From Mermis nigrescens (lineage: Eukaryota; Nematoda; Enoplea; Mermithida; Mermithidae), in assembly GCA_036768485.1 (NCBI GenBank), contig JAVLUZ010000154.1, positions 4,312,764-4,376,763 on the forward strand: a stretch of DNA of 64,000 nt. The letters run 5' to 3'. The notes beneath the pieces were generated by a model. The model did no database searches. It was given only the letters and a program-made list of their open reading frames with translations, and was not told the origin of the DNA. The number at the start of each line of letters is the position of its first letter. Position 1 is the first letter of the stretch. A program made the position numbers and the translations under genes. Below are positions 34,171 to 48,061 of this stretch, piece by piece.

Positions 34171-34905
34171 TGGCGAATTTTTTCATTATCAATTTAAAAA
34201 ACCCGCGCCTCCAGCATGTGCTTCTTATTGCTGTAGCGGGGGGCGCATGTGTTGGGGTATCTAAGTACATACATATATTATAGTTTTAAATATGGTCAAA
34301 CTTTATGTGAATTGGAGGTCTGATTCCTGACTCCGCGAAGCCCACTGAATTCGATAGACCCCCTGATTGTTTATTCTTCGTTTTATCATTTTTTAGCGAT
34401 TTTTCATGTCAATGGTTGAAGCTCGACTAGAAACGTCGAAAAATCGTGTTTTTTTGCGCATAGAACACATTTTGGTAGGTTTTCAAGCTGTAAAATTTTT
34501 TTTAATTCGTAACTAAATTACCATACCCCATCCAAAAACAAATTCAGGCGCTGCATATCTTTGAAAAAATTCTCGTAACACTTTGTGTCGCTTTTCCATT
34601 TCAACATTTAGTAAGTACTGTGCATTACATGTCAACTTCGACTATAAGGCTGAAAATTTTCGATCTTTTACGCAAGAGGATAAAACGCATATTGTGGTTA
34701 ACGGATTGTCAACCCTAAGTCATTCTTTTCTACCCACCCCCGAAAATTTAACCTAATTTAATTTAATTTAATTTAATTAAAAATTCATTAGTTTACTTTT
34801 CCATGCGCCTTTTAAGCCGTTTTCTTGCTATATATGCTTAAGCATTAGTTGGCTGTACACCAGTATTACTGTATTTATTATTGAGCCTCGTACTACTGTA
34901 GCAAC
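34171..34905. other. Non-coding stretch
   Basis: Contains a short MITE-like fragment near 34350-34500 (family A style ACGTCGAAAAATCGTGTTTT) and a TTTAATTTAATTTAAT tract. Nothing else recognised. Confidence 0.55.
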
Positions 34906-35129
34906 CGTACATGAAACAGAAGAGGGTTATGGAGATCCCCAGTCAAAATTGTACACCCTCCCTTAAAGTCAGAAGATTTCGAACCACCAGATTTTTGGAA
35001 AAAGTTACGTTTTTAGTCTATTTTTCGGTGTCTTTTGTCGTTTTTGGCCAAAAAGATGGAGGTTCATTTACCCCCTCCCTAAAAATTGCCGAAGACCCCC
35101 ACCAGAAAATCAGAGCCGTTACATGTATA
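34906..35129 (+). mobile_element. hAT-like MITE, family E, copy 3
   Basis: Ends near CGTACATGAAAC and CCGTTACATGTATA, flanked by exact GTAGCAAC at 34898-34905 and 35130-35137. The 154-aa open frame that crosses it is a chance frame. Confidence 0.8.
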
Positions 35130-35552
35130 GTAGCAACGCAGCAGATTGTATGGATATTTTATAGACGTGACATTCATCATCCAGTACAATTATTATATTC
35201 TAAAAATATTTATTTGCTCGAATTCCTAAATTTTGCCCCTGAAATTGCTTCTTTATTTTTGCAATTTTACTTAAGTGTTTGTCTTCTGTACTTTGATGGA
35301 TATAAAATTTTTAAATTTTTTGGAAACCTGTCCTGTCTTACTCGCTTAAGATTGGTTAAATGTTCCATTCTCTGATTTTCAATTAAAAATTATTAGGCTT
35401 TCTGTGGCCAAAATTTTGTCGATTGGCCGGCAGTCTTTCTTGAAAGCTCAAAAAGTTTCAAGTTCATAACTTATTTATGCGAAATTTTAGTCCAACTACA
35501 TTTCGGTTTCTGAACATTTTCAAAAAATAAAAATTTAGCAGCCAGAGACGTT

Positions 35553-35767
35553 TACTTACTTGGGCAGCACCCGAAATCTGGGGGTCATGATGGATCAGAT
35601 CGCCAAAAATAATACTAAAAATAGAATTGTGGTGGTTTACAGTAATCTGCGGGGTTATTCAACTTCTGGGGAGTGAATAACTCCCGCAGATTACTGTAGA
35701 CCACAAAAAATTCTATTTTTAGTAACATTTTTGGCGCTCTAACCCCTCCCCCACGCCCATGTTCAGA
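35553..35767. mobile_element. Inverted-duplicate (foldback) family G MITE
   Basis: Two family G halves meet head to head near 35670. CTAAAAATAGAATTGTGGTG...CAGTAATCTGC on the left is mirrored by GCAGATTACTGTAGACCAC on the right, followed by TTCTATTTTTAGTAACA. It would fold into a hairpin of roughly 75 bp per arm. Confidence 0.75.
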
Positions 35768-36220
35768 CGTGTCCCTGATTTATCTTTAAATGTATGTATT
35801 TCTCATAAGTAGAAAAAATTTTAGAGTTGATGTTAGAAAATTTAGAATTATGACCATTATTTAAAAGCCTATCCCTCAAAGCCAAAATCAAGGAAATGGA
35901 TATAAGCTCAAAAAAGCTATTTTTTATGGACGTGCTAACCTAATCTAGTCTGGAGCCGAAGTTTTCTTTCACTTTTATCATCAATTCGCTCACCCTTTCG
36001 ACCATATCTTACAATAAGAAGCATCTAAACAGAGAACCCGGTACATATGCAAGATTTTTTGCATATTTTTCGGCTAATATTTCTTCCGTGATCTTTCAAG
36101 GTGCTTGATCCTTATTTATTGTTTAGGCTAAGTAAGAGCGAAGAGAGAATTTAGGATCCACTCTGTCTTCCTATTTTTCTACATGTACCGCGTTCTCTTA
36201 TTAAACGCTCGTTAAAAAAG
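35768..36220. other. Non-coding AT-rich stretch
   Basis: Nothing recognised. Confidence 0.6.
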
Positions 36221-37060
<840 letters not shown>

Positions 37061-37187
37061 AAGGTTTTATGAGTAATGTGAAGATATTGTCAAAAAAGAG
37101 CGGCTAAATCCTTAATTGTATGATATCACGTAGCTAATCGGGGTTTAAGCAATAATGAAATAAGGTTTTATAGTGTTTAATTTGTTG

Positions 37188-37260
37188 CATTTTTGGGCCA
37201 TTGTACAAGAAATCGAACACCTTATTTTATCGGAGCATCATGAGTTATGTGAAAAGATTG
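37188..37260 (+). pseudogene. Possible relic of the PUS7 AIIQ...LILSE exon
   Basis: The segment translates AIVQEIEHLILSEHHELCEK. Compared with the real exon at 7172 (AIIQNKW...DLILSERDEKC), the nucleotide run CTTATTTTATCGGAGC is nearly identical, after a gap of about 12 nt. Splice sites are not convincing. It could be a duplication relic or chance. Confidence 0.3.
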
Positions 37261-40200
37261 TATTGAATGACATCACTTCTCCACTTCGTACACTTACTCT
37301 GAATTTTTCGTGTTTTTTTTATTTTTTCAAAGGAATGAATCATTTAAAGATTCTTAGTACCTATTTGAATAAATTAAATATGGAAATATTTAATAATAAG
37401 AAATAAGATATGACCATTTTCGATTTCTAGCGAATTATCTTTTACTACACGTTAGGGAATTTTTTATTCGTCAATTTTTTAGAAATAGCATTACATCAGG
37501 TATTAACCTTTTTTTACTATTCTTAAGTGATAATTAAAATTAAGTTGAAGTTTAATACTTACCAATCCAACCATTGCCCTTTTCACGATGATAATTTTTA
37601 TCGTGCAGCCGGAATTTAAGCCATTCTATATAACTTTTTCAGCTTATAATAATGCTGTTTTATTAAATTTCTCACTTTTTATTGTTGTCTTTATGTTTTT
37701 TAAGCGGAATTTTGTAAGAGAATATTTTTCAAGCAAATATTGCTTATTTTAAGTAATTCATCACTACTTTGACCTTCGCTCAATGTTTTGGAGCGCAATC
37801 GTAAATCATTTTTATCATTTTCTCTATTCGTTTACCAACCGTAATGAAAATATTCTGCTTCATCTTCATATTGAAGTAATAAAATCGCTTCATTAGTAAT
37901 GGAATATCGTTTTTCTACGTATTTAATTAAATACTGTACCGCAATTATTCATAGTCGATTGATTTGTATTATATACATGCATATACTTCGCAAAAAATTT
38001 TTGTTCAAGCTTTGAATTTTTCTAATTTTGATTTCTAACTTAAATAACTTTACCGCTTCTGCTTTTTTCAGAATTATCATATTTGATAATTTTTTTATTT
38101 GTTTTAACTTGCGACCACACCTAGGCGTGGGGGTTTGAAGGGGGTATGCACACCCCCTCCCCCAGAAATCAAAATATACCCCAGAATTCAATTTTTAAAA
38201 ATTTCTTCCTTTTTTTCGCAATTTTTTGATGCCAATGGATAGTGCTCGATGAGAAACGTCGAAAAATGGTGTTTTTGTCGCCATGCCACCACTTTTAAGG
38301 CCATTTTTTGACGTTTGAAAAATCTTGCACTCCCCCCTCCCCCAGAATTTTTTTGCTGCCCACGAATTCTTGCGACTGCTTTACCTCCTTAATTTTTGAT
38401 TTTTCAATTTTTCTCGTGATTTTTGCTCCTTGAGCTGCAATTCAGCAAATTACGGTGCGCATTCGCTTACGTTTCCCTTATATTGTTATTTTCATCGAAC
38501 GAGAAATAATGACTGCTTGGCTGAACGGAGGATTTAGTCGGTATGTGACGTCCACAGATGACTCTTGATGAGCTAAATCCGCTTCAAAAAGCTGGTAAAA
38601 ATGTTAGATTAACCCAATAAATACGATAATTCACGTTTTCGATTGAATTTTGTAAAAAATATTGTTTTTCGTCCAATTTTTGGCCGTCGTTTCCCTTATT
38701 TTCTTAGAAAATATTCCATTTCCATTTGAAGTGGTTTGAACCTCACAAACCCGCTACTTAGAACGTGTTTGTCTAGTCAAAAGTTAAATTATTGATTTGT
38801 TCTTAAAATTATATAAAAATTTTCATTAGTGAAGAGGATAGAAATGCTTTTCTTGTCGGTTTTGACTGGTTCAGAATTGTGATAATCGTTTTTACCACTG
38901 TTTTAGATTTTATCGTTATGATTTTATTTTTTCGTAGTCAATTTATATTATTCGACTTATTATTCCCCATTTTTCTTTATGTTTGTCTTTGTAGGCCCTA
39001 CGTGCCCAGTGTTTTAAAAAAATTGAATATTATTTGCTTATTTTAATTACTTTGACTGAATTATTGCGTTTATTATTATTTTTTGAGGAAATACATCAAT
39101 TGCGCTCTATTTCCTAAATTGTAATCCGTATTCAGATATACGCCTGCATTATTGACTGACGGAAACTTGCTATAGAGAAGATTTTAGGCATTTATGCTTC
39201 TCTCTGAATAAACTGAAATCTTTTCATTCTCATTTTTCTGTGCTTCGTTCATATTTTCAGCAATTTATTTTGCCAATTTCTCTATCTTTTCTCTCTGATA
39301 CATTATTTTTTTATAATTTAAAGCATATTTCTGATTAGTGAATAGAAATAATCTCAATTATTTTCCGTTTAATTTTCTTATTTTTACTATTTGTAAACGT
39401 ATTTTCTAGTTTATTTTAAGTTAAAATAGCAATACGCTTAATGTTTTAAAACCTCGACAATAGTGATTTTGATATTCTTTTACTTTTACGACAAATATCT
39501 AAATAGCTGAAAACGAAAAATAAATATACCGTCAAAAGATTAAAATCATCAAAGTAGCGAATGAGCGTAGATAAAATTGATATATAAGACGAACGAAAAG
39601 TAAAATGAATTAAAAATTAATTTAACAAGAAAAAATAAGATAATAAATGAGATGCACATTAGCGATATGACTTATGAAAATAGCATACAAGAGACGTTGA
39701 AAAATTATACAAAAAACCAGTACTAGATTATAGAATATGATTCGTTAAAATGAAAATAAATCGAGAATTTTTTGAAAGTGCTTATTGTATATTAGGCCTT
39801 TTCTATTGTTACTTTATTTTGATGCCGATCATATTTTGGAATTTTTCCACTTTTGGGCCTTCTATCATCTCGCTGCCTAGCTGATTTAGATCAATCATAT
39901 TTTCGTTCCAGGATCGCTTTATGGATCCATTTTACTAATTTTCTTCTTGATGCATTGATTTTGTTTGTTATTGTGCTCGCTTAACCCCTTTTTTTGTGTT
40001 TCAAATTGAATATATATTCTGTATTCTCTTGCGTCATTACGTCTTCTAAGAGGTCGACGCATTTCCGCGTGATCTTCTATTTTTTGGCGGCGATGCACAT
40101 TGTTCTGCGTCGCATTTCGTTCTGCGTTTTTACAATAATCGGTTGCGAGAAAGTTAAGCGCGCTCTGCATAGGAAGATATTTTAAGGCTCTTTTGTTCAA

Positions 40201-40440
40201 TATCTAATATTTCGAGCAAAGTTCTTAATATAGTTAGGATTAGAATTAGGATAATAAATCGGATTAATTTATCTGATAAACAGAAGCAAAATAAAGTTTG
40301 TCTAAAAGTTGCACTTTTGCGTTATTTTGCAATATTTTCTTTTTTCCTTACCTTTTACATTTCTTACGTTTTGTAATGATTCTTTTACATAAATCCGACA
40401 CTTTCATGCCTTAAAATAAGAGCAAGCAAAGTACATAAGG
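37261..40440. other. Non-coding AT-rich stretch
   Basis: Contains one family A MITE (38116-38368). The Arg/Asn-rich minus-strand frame at 39919-40200 has an unusual composition but no domain, splice sites or neighbour to support it. Otherwise nothing recognised. Confidence 0.55.
38116..38368 (+). mobile_element. hAT-like MITE, family A, copy 6
   Basis: CACACCTAGGCGTGG to GCTGCCCACGAATT. Exact TSD CTTGCGAC at 38108-38115 and 38369-38376. Confidence 0.9.
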
Positions 40441-40443
40441 AAT

Positions 40444-40522
40444 TTACACTGTGTACTCCTTGTCCGCGCTCCGCCCTACTTTTTAGCTTTAAGCCACGGA
40501 GTACGAGTACACAGTGGATTTC
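40444..40522. repeat. Inverted repeat around a short loop
   Basis: TTACACTGTGTACTCCTTG is mirrored by CGGAGTACGAGTACACAGTG. It could fold as a hairpin with a loop of about 30-40 nt. Confidence 0.6.
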
Positions 40523-40699
40523 TCTTACGTTACGTACTCGGGCTTAATTGTTCCGCGTTAAAACATGAAGTAAGAGTCCGCAAGTGCGGCACAGGCAACA
40601 TGCGCACCGCGGACCGAAAATTTCGAAATGCGGAGGTTCGTGCAGTAAAAACAGCAAATTTTAAGAAAACAGCGGCCGCATACACGGACATTGCTCGAC

Positions 40700-40962
40700 C
40701 ACACCTGGGCGTGGGGGTTTGGGGGGTATGCACTACCCAGAAAACCAAAATACCCCTCAGAAATCAAAATACCCCCCCAGAATTCAATTTCTGAAAATTT
40801 TTTTCGCTTTTTTCGCAATTTTTTGATGCCAATGGATAGTGCTTGATGAGAAACGTCGAAAAATGGTGTTTTTATCACCATACCACCATTTTTAAGGCCA
40901 TTTTTTGACCTTCAAAAGAATCTTGCACCCCCCCCCCAGAAATTTCTTGCTGCCCACGTATG
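40700..40962 (+). mobile_element. hAT-like MITE, family A, copy 7
   Basis: CACACCTGGGCGTGG to GCTGCCCACGTATG, 263 bp. Flanks TGCTCGAC and TGCTCGCA, 6 of 8 matching. Confidence 0.85.
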
Positions 40963-41555
40963 TGCTCGCACTACTAATTTTCGTTGCTTTCTCGTGCATT
41001 GTTACAATCAGTATGCGATTTTCAGCAGCCATCACATCATTGCGTTGGTTCACACAACTGATGTGTTTGTTGCCATGCCTGGCTTTCGCTGAAGCCTGTA
41101 AAATGTTGATGAAAAAGTAAAAACTGCTGCTGTTAATCCTTGCTTATGCAAAGAATTGGATTTAAATTTCCTCGAGCGTTTCTGGTTTGAATTACAACAT
41201 TGAGAAAGCATTTACGCTAATTTTTTAAATCGATCCAACAAGCATTTTTGCGTAGGTATTTTCTCTAATTAAGCTAAATCAGATTGCGTTTTTTGTAATA
41301 GGAACGCTGTGTTTAAGAATAAAATTACTGTGAGAAAAAGTGGATTACTAGCGAGAAAAAATGCTCCGATAGGGCAAAAAAGGTGATTATACTTGGATTT
41401 CTTCATTCTTGACGGATGTAAAAGGATGGGACTAAGGGAAAATTTCCTAGAAGCGCAAAAGCTGTAAGAATGTGCTGAACAATTAGACTTCCTTGGATAT
41501 TGCAAAAATCGAAGTATATACTGCGGCCTGAGAAAAATCAAGTTTTAGTCGCAAA

Positions 41556-41829
41556 CATAGGTGGGCAGCACCGAGATTCTGGAGAAGGAGAAAAAAAATC
41601 TTGGGGTTGGAGGGTGTGAAAAAATTTTTAAATGTCAAAAAATGGTTTAAAAAGTGGTCGTATGGCGAATAAAACACCATTTTTCGACGTTTCTCATAGA
41701 GCACTAACCAATGGCATTAAAAAATCGCTAAAAAGCAAAAAAAATTAAAATTTGAATTCTGGGGTGGGGTATTATCAACTTCTGGGGATGTGCATACCCT
41801 CCAAACCCCCATACCCACGCCTACGTGTG
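41556..41829 (-). mobile_element. hAT-like MITE, family A, copy 8
   Basis: CATAGGTGGGCAGC to CACGCCTACGTGTG. Flanks GTCGCAAA (41548-41555) and GCCGCAAA (41830-41837), 7 of 8 matching. Confidence 0.87.
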
Positions 41830-42132
41830 GCCGCAAAGCATTTTTCACTGTTTCGCAAAGAACGTTTGTTAAACAATTGATTTATAATTTAATTCACAAA
41901 ACCTTACCCTCCACAATGCTCTGATAGGAAACAAGATTATCGGAGTAGACTTTTACCTCCAGGCTAACTCCAATTCAGTCTACAGAAACAGGGGTAGGCC
42001 GCAAAATATGCTTCGATTTTTGCGCCGTTTAGAGGTAGTCTATCTGATTAGCTCTGATTAGCACATTCTTACGGCTTTTGTGCGTAAAGGGTTATTTTCC
42101 CCGGTCCCCTCCTTTTACATCTTTAAGAATCA

Positions 42133-42662
<530 letters not shown>

Positions 42663-42907
42663 CCTTTTTTTGCTCCATCTGAGCATTTTTCTTGGTAGTT
42701 GTTATATTTACAGCACTCTAAAATTCATTTAAATTTTACTATTCCTTTGTTCGCTTTTACTTTTTTATTCAAAAACTTGATATCACAACCTTGTTTAAGG
42801 AAAGTAATGGACTTAAACTTTATTTCAGTTTCAGATTGCAAATTATATCTGATTGTCATTCGGATGAAATTCGGCTAGTAGTAAAGCCTGACCTTCTGGA
42901 GTCTGTG

Positions 42908-42972
42908 TGCTTAAGCATAGCACATGCTTAAGCATAGAGACTCTCACCTTGTAGGCGCAAAGCGTCTACAAT
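42908..42972. other. Left-terminal palindromes and hairpin
   Basis: TGCTTAAGCA occurs twice (42908-42917, 42925-42934). It is followed by a hairpin TTGTAGGCGCAAAGCG...CTACAA (42949-42972). The mirror set is at 55650-55715. Their place beside the terminus suggests a role in end recognition or replication; this is inference. Confidence 0.7.
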
Positions 42973-42980
42973 GGGGTCAT

Positions 42981-43318
42981 ACTACTACACATAGGCGTGA
43001 AGCGCCCAACTATTAACAATCGGTTATCCAGGACGGGCGGAGCCAATTAATTTTAATTTGCACAAGTAGCTAGCAGCGTCCCCCATGCTACTGTTACTAC
43101 ATACGCGTGAAGCGCCCAACTAATGCAGTCGGTTATCCAGGACGGGCGGAGCCAATTAATTTTAATTTGCATAAGTAGCTAGCAGCCTCCCCCATGCTAC
43201 TGTTACTACACATAGGCGTGAAGCGCCCAACTATTCACAGTCGGTTATCCAGGACGGGCGGAACCAATTAATTTTAATTTGCATAAGTAGCTAGCAGCCT
43301 CCCCCATGCTACTGTTCT
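42981..43318 (+). repeat. Left subterminal 110-bp tandem repeat, 3 units
   Basis: Three units, each with GGCGTGAAGCGCCCAACTA, then CGGTTATCCAGGACGGGCGG and CCCCCATGCTACTGTT. The right arm has only two units. Confidence 0.92.
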
Positions 43319-43470
43319 AATTTTAGTTCAGATCATCAACTATCTTGGTTGACTGCACGTTCACTTGCAGACGATGAGTCATCATAGGTTCTATTTTTAA
43401 AACAAAAATTTTGAAAAAAACCGGAAATTTCCGGTTTCACTGATACCAAAAATAGTCTCATCTCAGAAGG

Positions 43471-43480
43471 TATAAAAGGA
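43471..43480 (+). promoter_or_regulatory. TATA box of the left-arm polymerase gene
   Basis: TATAAAAGGA lies 94 bp before the likely start ATG at 43565. The same sequence is mirrored at 55253-55262. Confidence 0.7.
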
Positions 43481-43564
43481 GAGAGCAGGCAAGAAAAAAT
43501 CATTCTCCAAAATTATTACTCTTTTGAACATGCTCAATTTCTGCTCTTGATTTTACTTATTGAA

Positions 43565-44191
43565 ATGGCTTCTGATATTGAAATGGAAGACCTTTCAACG
43601 CAAGACATGTGGTACGAATCGGATGAAGAAATGCGAGAGGAAGACCTTGAAATTGTGGACGAGTGGTTTCCCCCAGAAGATTTTTACGAGCTGGGGGAAC
43701 CAACAACGGAAAAGATCAAACGCTTCAACACCGAAGGACGCGCCTACACGATAAATTTCAAAAATCTGGATCGTCTCGATTTGGGAAAAAGTTTGGCCGA
43801 AATTTTTGATAGTGCGGTGACAAAGATTCTGGACGGCTCGAGTGCGACGGATATGGTGGGCCTGCAAATAACACACCCGACGCTGAAGAAACCGGCGATC
43901 GTGCCTTTCCGAAAAGGCGAGCAAATTAAGGGCGAGCAAATCGTACACACCATTGAGCGCATCCTGCAGTCCAATGAAGAAGTGCGACTTGAACAGCCGG
44001 AAACGCGGATAAAAATAGTACAGGTTAGTCCGCCAAGTGGGTCTGGACAGCATAAACGTAGATTTGTAAATTTGGAAAAAGAAATGAAAGCAAAACAATG
44101 TTTTGTAAAAATTAAAAATAATGATGATCTATGTCTAGCTAGGGCATTAGTTGTAGCTAAAGCACATGTAGATGCATATGGAAAAGCCTGA
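43565..44191 (+). pseudogene. PolB N-terminal region, left arm (broken)
   Basis: The open frame runs from the ATG at 43565 (MASDIEMEDL); an upstream non-ATG extension to 43547 is unlikely. The first ~50 residues are acidic. The C-terminal part (CFVKIKNNDDLCLARALVVAKA) resembles the N-terminal segment of Polinton-type PolB proteins rather than a separate protein. The frame ends with a stop at 44189-44191, where the polymerase continues in another frame. The right arm is broken close by, but by a different 1-nt change, so I treat this as the front of one decayed gene. Function alone: unknown. Confidence 0.7.
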
Positions 44192-46134
44192 CGGACAAAA
44201 CTTTAGAATGGCGATTTAAAAACATTTGTAAAAAGGATACACCTAAAAGAAAAGCACAACACAAGGCAGCGCTAGAACTTTTGACTAAAGCGGGTCTTAA
44301 AGATCATGTAGGCCCTTGCGGTATAGCAGAGCTGCAAGCATTGCAGGCTGCAATGCCAAATTTTCAAATTAAAGTTTTCAGCGCCGACTTTTGTAATGCT
44401 ATAGTTTTTGAAGGCCCTCCATCAGAAAAAGTTGTACATTTGTATCATAATAATAATCATTTTGATGTAATTGGCAGTATGGCCGGTTTTATGAACCGTG
44501 GTTACTTTTGTGAACCTTGCAACAAGGGCTATAACAATAAGGGAGAGCATCGTTGTTCTAAAATTTGTCCCTGTTGTCATGGTCCTGCTTGCCCTAATGT
44601 TGCTCTCACTGAATGTACAGACTGTAATCGTTTATTCAGGGGTCGAAAATGTTTTGAAAATCATAAAAAAGTCGGAAAAAACGAAAAATCGATTTGTCAG
44701 CAAATGATGCTTTGTAAAAACTGTGGTCGGCATGTAAATAGAGCCGATAAAATACAGAAGCATAAATGTGGTCACTTTTATTGTAAAACATGTAAAGCTG
44801 ATGTACCTATTATTGATCACAAGTGTTATATGCAAGTCGTTTCTGAAGAAAAGGATGAAAAGAAAAAGACGAAGTATGTGTTTTTCGATTTTGAAACCAG
44901 ACAAGAAAAAGCGTGTGGCAGCTCAAGGCTGGAGCACGAACCCAATCTATGTATAGCGCACATTGTTTGTACAGATTGCATAGCAAAGCCGCTAGGACAG
45001 TGCGATAAATGCGGGGAAAATAGACGCATATTTTACGGTGACAATTGTACAGATAAATTTTGCGATTTCCTTTTTGGCCTCAAAAATGCAATAGCAATCG
45101 CCCATAACGCTAAAGGTTTCGATGGACATTTCATCTTGAAATATCTTTTCAAACAAGCCCTTGCCCCCACTATCGTCACAAAAGGGTTAGAAATCATGAG
45201 CCTGAGCGCCGGGTCTGTAAAACTAATCGATTCGTTCAACTTTCTGCCTATGGCTTTATCGGCTCTACCAAAAACATTTGACGAACCTGAATTGAAAAAG
45301 GGGTTTTTTCCACATCTTTTCAACAAAAAGGCCAATGAAAATTATGTGGGTGAGTGGCCAGACGCGTGGTACTATTCCCCGGCAACAATGAGTCCCAAAA
45401 ACAAGGAAAATTTCCAAAAATGGTATGTCGAACAAAAAGGGAAAATTTTCGACTTTAAGTCGGAACTTTTGGCTTACTGCGAGTCCGACGTCGACATTTT
45501 AAGGCGATGCTGCCTTAAATTTCGCAATCTATTTTTAGCCGAGACCGGAATGGATCCTTTTGAGTGCTCGTTAACAATAGCGAGCGCATGTAATAAAGTT
45601 TTTCGGTCAACTTATTTAAAGCCAAAAACAATAGGTATAGTACCGCACGGAGGGTATAGGCGGATGGAAAAACACTCAATAACAGCGATAAAATGGTTAA
45701 AGTGGGTGAGCGAAACGAATAAGATAAACATTAGGCATGCACGCAATATGGGGGAGCAAAAAGTGGGCAATTACCGGGTAGACGGTATTTACGGAAATAC
45801 GGTATATGAATTCAATGGGTGTTTCTGGCACGGGTGTCCTAAGTGTATGAAGAAAAGGACGCAAATGACGGCTGATCAAATAACATCCGCCGAAGAAGCT
45901 TTTCAAAACACAGTGAGACGGCGCAAAGAAATTGAAGCCAAGGGGTACAGTGTTATAGAACTCTGGGAGTGTGAATTGCGGCGGGAATTAAAATCAAATC
46001 CTGTCATGAAACAATTTTTCGACTCGGTAAAAATTGTTGACCCACTCGACCCCAGGGAGGCCTTTTATGGGGGGCGGACGAACGCAGTAAAGTTGTATGA
46101 GAAAATAAAGCACAATGAAAGGGGGAGCCGCTAG
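44191..46134 (+). pseudogene. PolB middle region: zinc-finger-like and 3'-5' exonuclease, left arm
   Basis: Residue numbers count from the codon at 44281. A Cys/His-rich block (CEPC, CPCC, CTDC, CKNC, CKTC; residues ~75-185) suggests metal binding. The exonuclease motifs of DNA_pol_B_2 follow: FFDFET (Exo I, Asp203/Glu205), AHNAKGFDGHFIL (Exo II) and YCESDVDILRRC (Exo III). Next comes EFNGCFWHGCPKC, a block often inserted in Polinton PolBs. The frame stops at 46132 beside a GGGGG run, a few codons before polymerase motif A. The right arm has the same break. Confidence 0.85.
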
Positions 46135-46142
46135 AACATATA

Positions 46143-47465
46143 ATGTACACAGACATTTGCAGTTTATACCCGACCGTAAATAAGTATGGGTTATATCCTA
46201 TCGGCCACCCCCAAATTTTCACTGAAAACTTTTTGGAAATGACTGCTCAAAGTCGACCGTATCAGGGTTTAATTAAAGCAAAAATTCTTCCACCCCGTAA
46301 TCTGTACCATCCATTATTGCCTTATAGATTTGGCGAAAAGTTATATTTTCCGTTATGCCGAACATGCACTGAATCGCATCAAACAACAAGATGCGAACAT
46401 AGTGATGAAGAAAGGGCGATAGTAGGCGCCTGGGTGACGCTTGAAGTGTATAAAGCGCTAGAGTTGGGCTACAAAATTCTCGAAATTTTCGAAGTATGGC
46501 ATTATGAAAAAACGGAACAATATGATAAAATGAACAACCCTAAAGGTGGTCTTTTTACGTCATATATTAATAAATTTATGAAACTAAAACAAGAATCGGA
46601 CGGGTGGCCTTCATGGGTGAAATCGGATGAAGACAGGGTAGAATATGTAAAACAGTATAAAGAAAATGAGGGAATCGAGCTTGACGCAGCAAAAATTACT
46701 AAAAATAGTGGTATGCGCGCATTAGCTAAACTTATGTTAAACTCTTTCTGGGGAAAGTTCGGGCAACGCAATAACATGTCAAAAGTATCGTTTTTCACTG
46801 ATCCAGCCCCATATTTTGACTTAATTTTCGATCCTTCTAATGTAATATATTCAATTAACGCCATCAATGAAAATCTGATGGCCGTTACGCATGCAAAAGA
46901 GGATGAATTTGCTGAAGTGATGGGAAATACGAATCCTGTGCTTGCAGCTTATACGACAACTCAAGCACGCTTGAGACTTTACGATCATCTGGAAAAGTTA
47001 GGTGATCGTGTATTATATTTTGACACAGATAGTGTCATTTTCAAAAGTACATTGGGAAAAGACGAGTATCAGGTGCCTTTAGGGTCATATTTAGGAAATA
47101 TGACGAATGAATTGAAAGATTACGGTGAAGGCAGCTACATTGACGAATTTGTAAGTGGCGGACCTAAAAATTATGCGTACAAGATACGCTCAGCAAGAGA
47201 TGGTAAAATGTATTACCATATAAAAGTACGTGGATTCACGTTGTCGTCAGTGACTGCCACAAAAATTAATTTTCACTCGTTACTAAAAATGGTCAAAATG
47301 TTTGTACAGCAAAACAATATTGTTGAAAAAATTGTATATTTTCCGCAAATTCGTCGCTTGCCTGATCATACTGTTGTGACGGAAGATGCGTCAAAAAAGT
47401 ATAAAATTGTTTACAATAAACGTGTTGTAAAACCCGATTTCTCTACTGTGCCGTACGGCTTTTAG
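46143..47465 (+). pseudogene. PolB polymerase domain, left arm
   Basis: A 440-codon frame with all three family B polymerase motifs. Motif A is YTDICSLYP near the start, motif B is KLMLNSFWGKFGQR, and motif C is YFDTDSVIF with its paired Asp. It ends DFSTVPYGF at 47465. The translation appears identical to its mirror at 51266-52588. It is in a different frame from the exonuclease part, so no full polymerase can be read without frameshifting. The family replicates element DNA by protein priming (known for Polintons). Confidence 0.88.
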
Positions 47466-47530
47466 TCTTTTTCTGCACGTTTTTTGTTTACCCCATGCCT
47501 TATTTTATTATTTGACCCTCTGACCGTCAT

Positions 47531-47685
47531 TTTTTGTTTATTTCGTTCCTCTGGCCGGTACACCGTCCGAAAAACGGTGTGACCGGACAAGACGTCATTT
47601 TGCTTAGTTAATCTTTTTGTTTATTTCGTTCCTCTGGCCGGTACCCGTCCGAAAAACGGTGTGACCGGACAAGACGTCATTTTGT
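47531..47685 (+). repeat. Duplicated stem-loop downstream of left PolB
   Basis: Two ~80-bp units (47531-47604 and 47613-47685). Each has a hairpin: CCGGTACACCGT, loop CCGAAAA, then ACGGTGTGACCGG. The second unit lost two bases of the stem. Mirrored at about 51050-51205. It could be a terminator or RNA structure; function unproven. Confidence 0.75.
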
Positions 47686-48060
47686 TTTGTTCATATGGCG
47701 GTCATGGTTACTATTTTGTTTTGTTCTTGCCTCGCCTCCGGATCTCCTAGAAAGAGCAAGTGCCGGTGGGTAGTCGAAACACGGGTGGCATAGTTTTGTT
47801 GAAAAAATCAAAAAAAAACAAAACAAGAAAAAACAAAAAAAAACAAAAATGGTGCCGATACATGCTCAGGTCCCCGTCCTGGCACCGGGCACTGCATTTG
47901 CAGTGGCGGAGAGGCATGTTAAAACATTTATATAAACTAGTCAAACATTCATTAGCTATCAAAAATATTAAATGCATAGGTGCATGATGTCTCGTCTTCC
48001 CCACGCATATGCATGTATACTACCGAAAACTTTGCCATTGAAGAACAATCAGTGATATAT
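47686..48060 (+). other. Left-arm spacer after PolB
   Basis: Contains an A/C-rich AAACAAAA tract (47806-47850) and a CCGGGCACTGCATTTGCAGTGG inverted repeat near 47885-47907. Mirrored around 50700-51000. The 75-85 aa frames are not convincing genes. Confidence 0.6.
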
Positions 48061-48061
48061 T

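Noticed and set aside
33896..34264. 122-aa open frame with a Cys-rich end
   Set aside because: Lies entirely in the decayed TGTAAAG satellite and has no homologous motif.
34911..35375. 154-aa open frame
   Set aside because: Its first half is a family E MITE with an intact TSD; the rest is hydrophobic AT-rich read-through.
39919..40200. 93-aa Arg/Asn/Lys-rich minus-strand frame
   Set aside because: Composition is suggestive, but there are no splice sites, no neighbours and no recognisable family.
43565..44191. A separate small protein encoded before PolB
   Set aside because: Its C-terminal segment resembles the front of Polinton PolBs and the two arms break at slightly different nearby sites, so one decayed gene is simpler.
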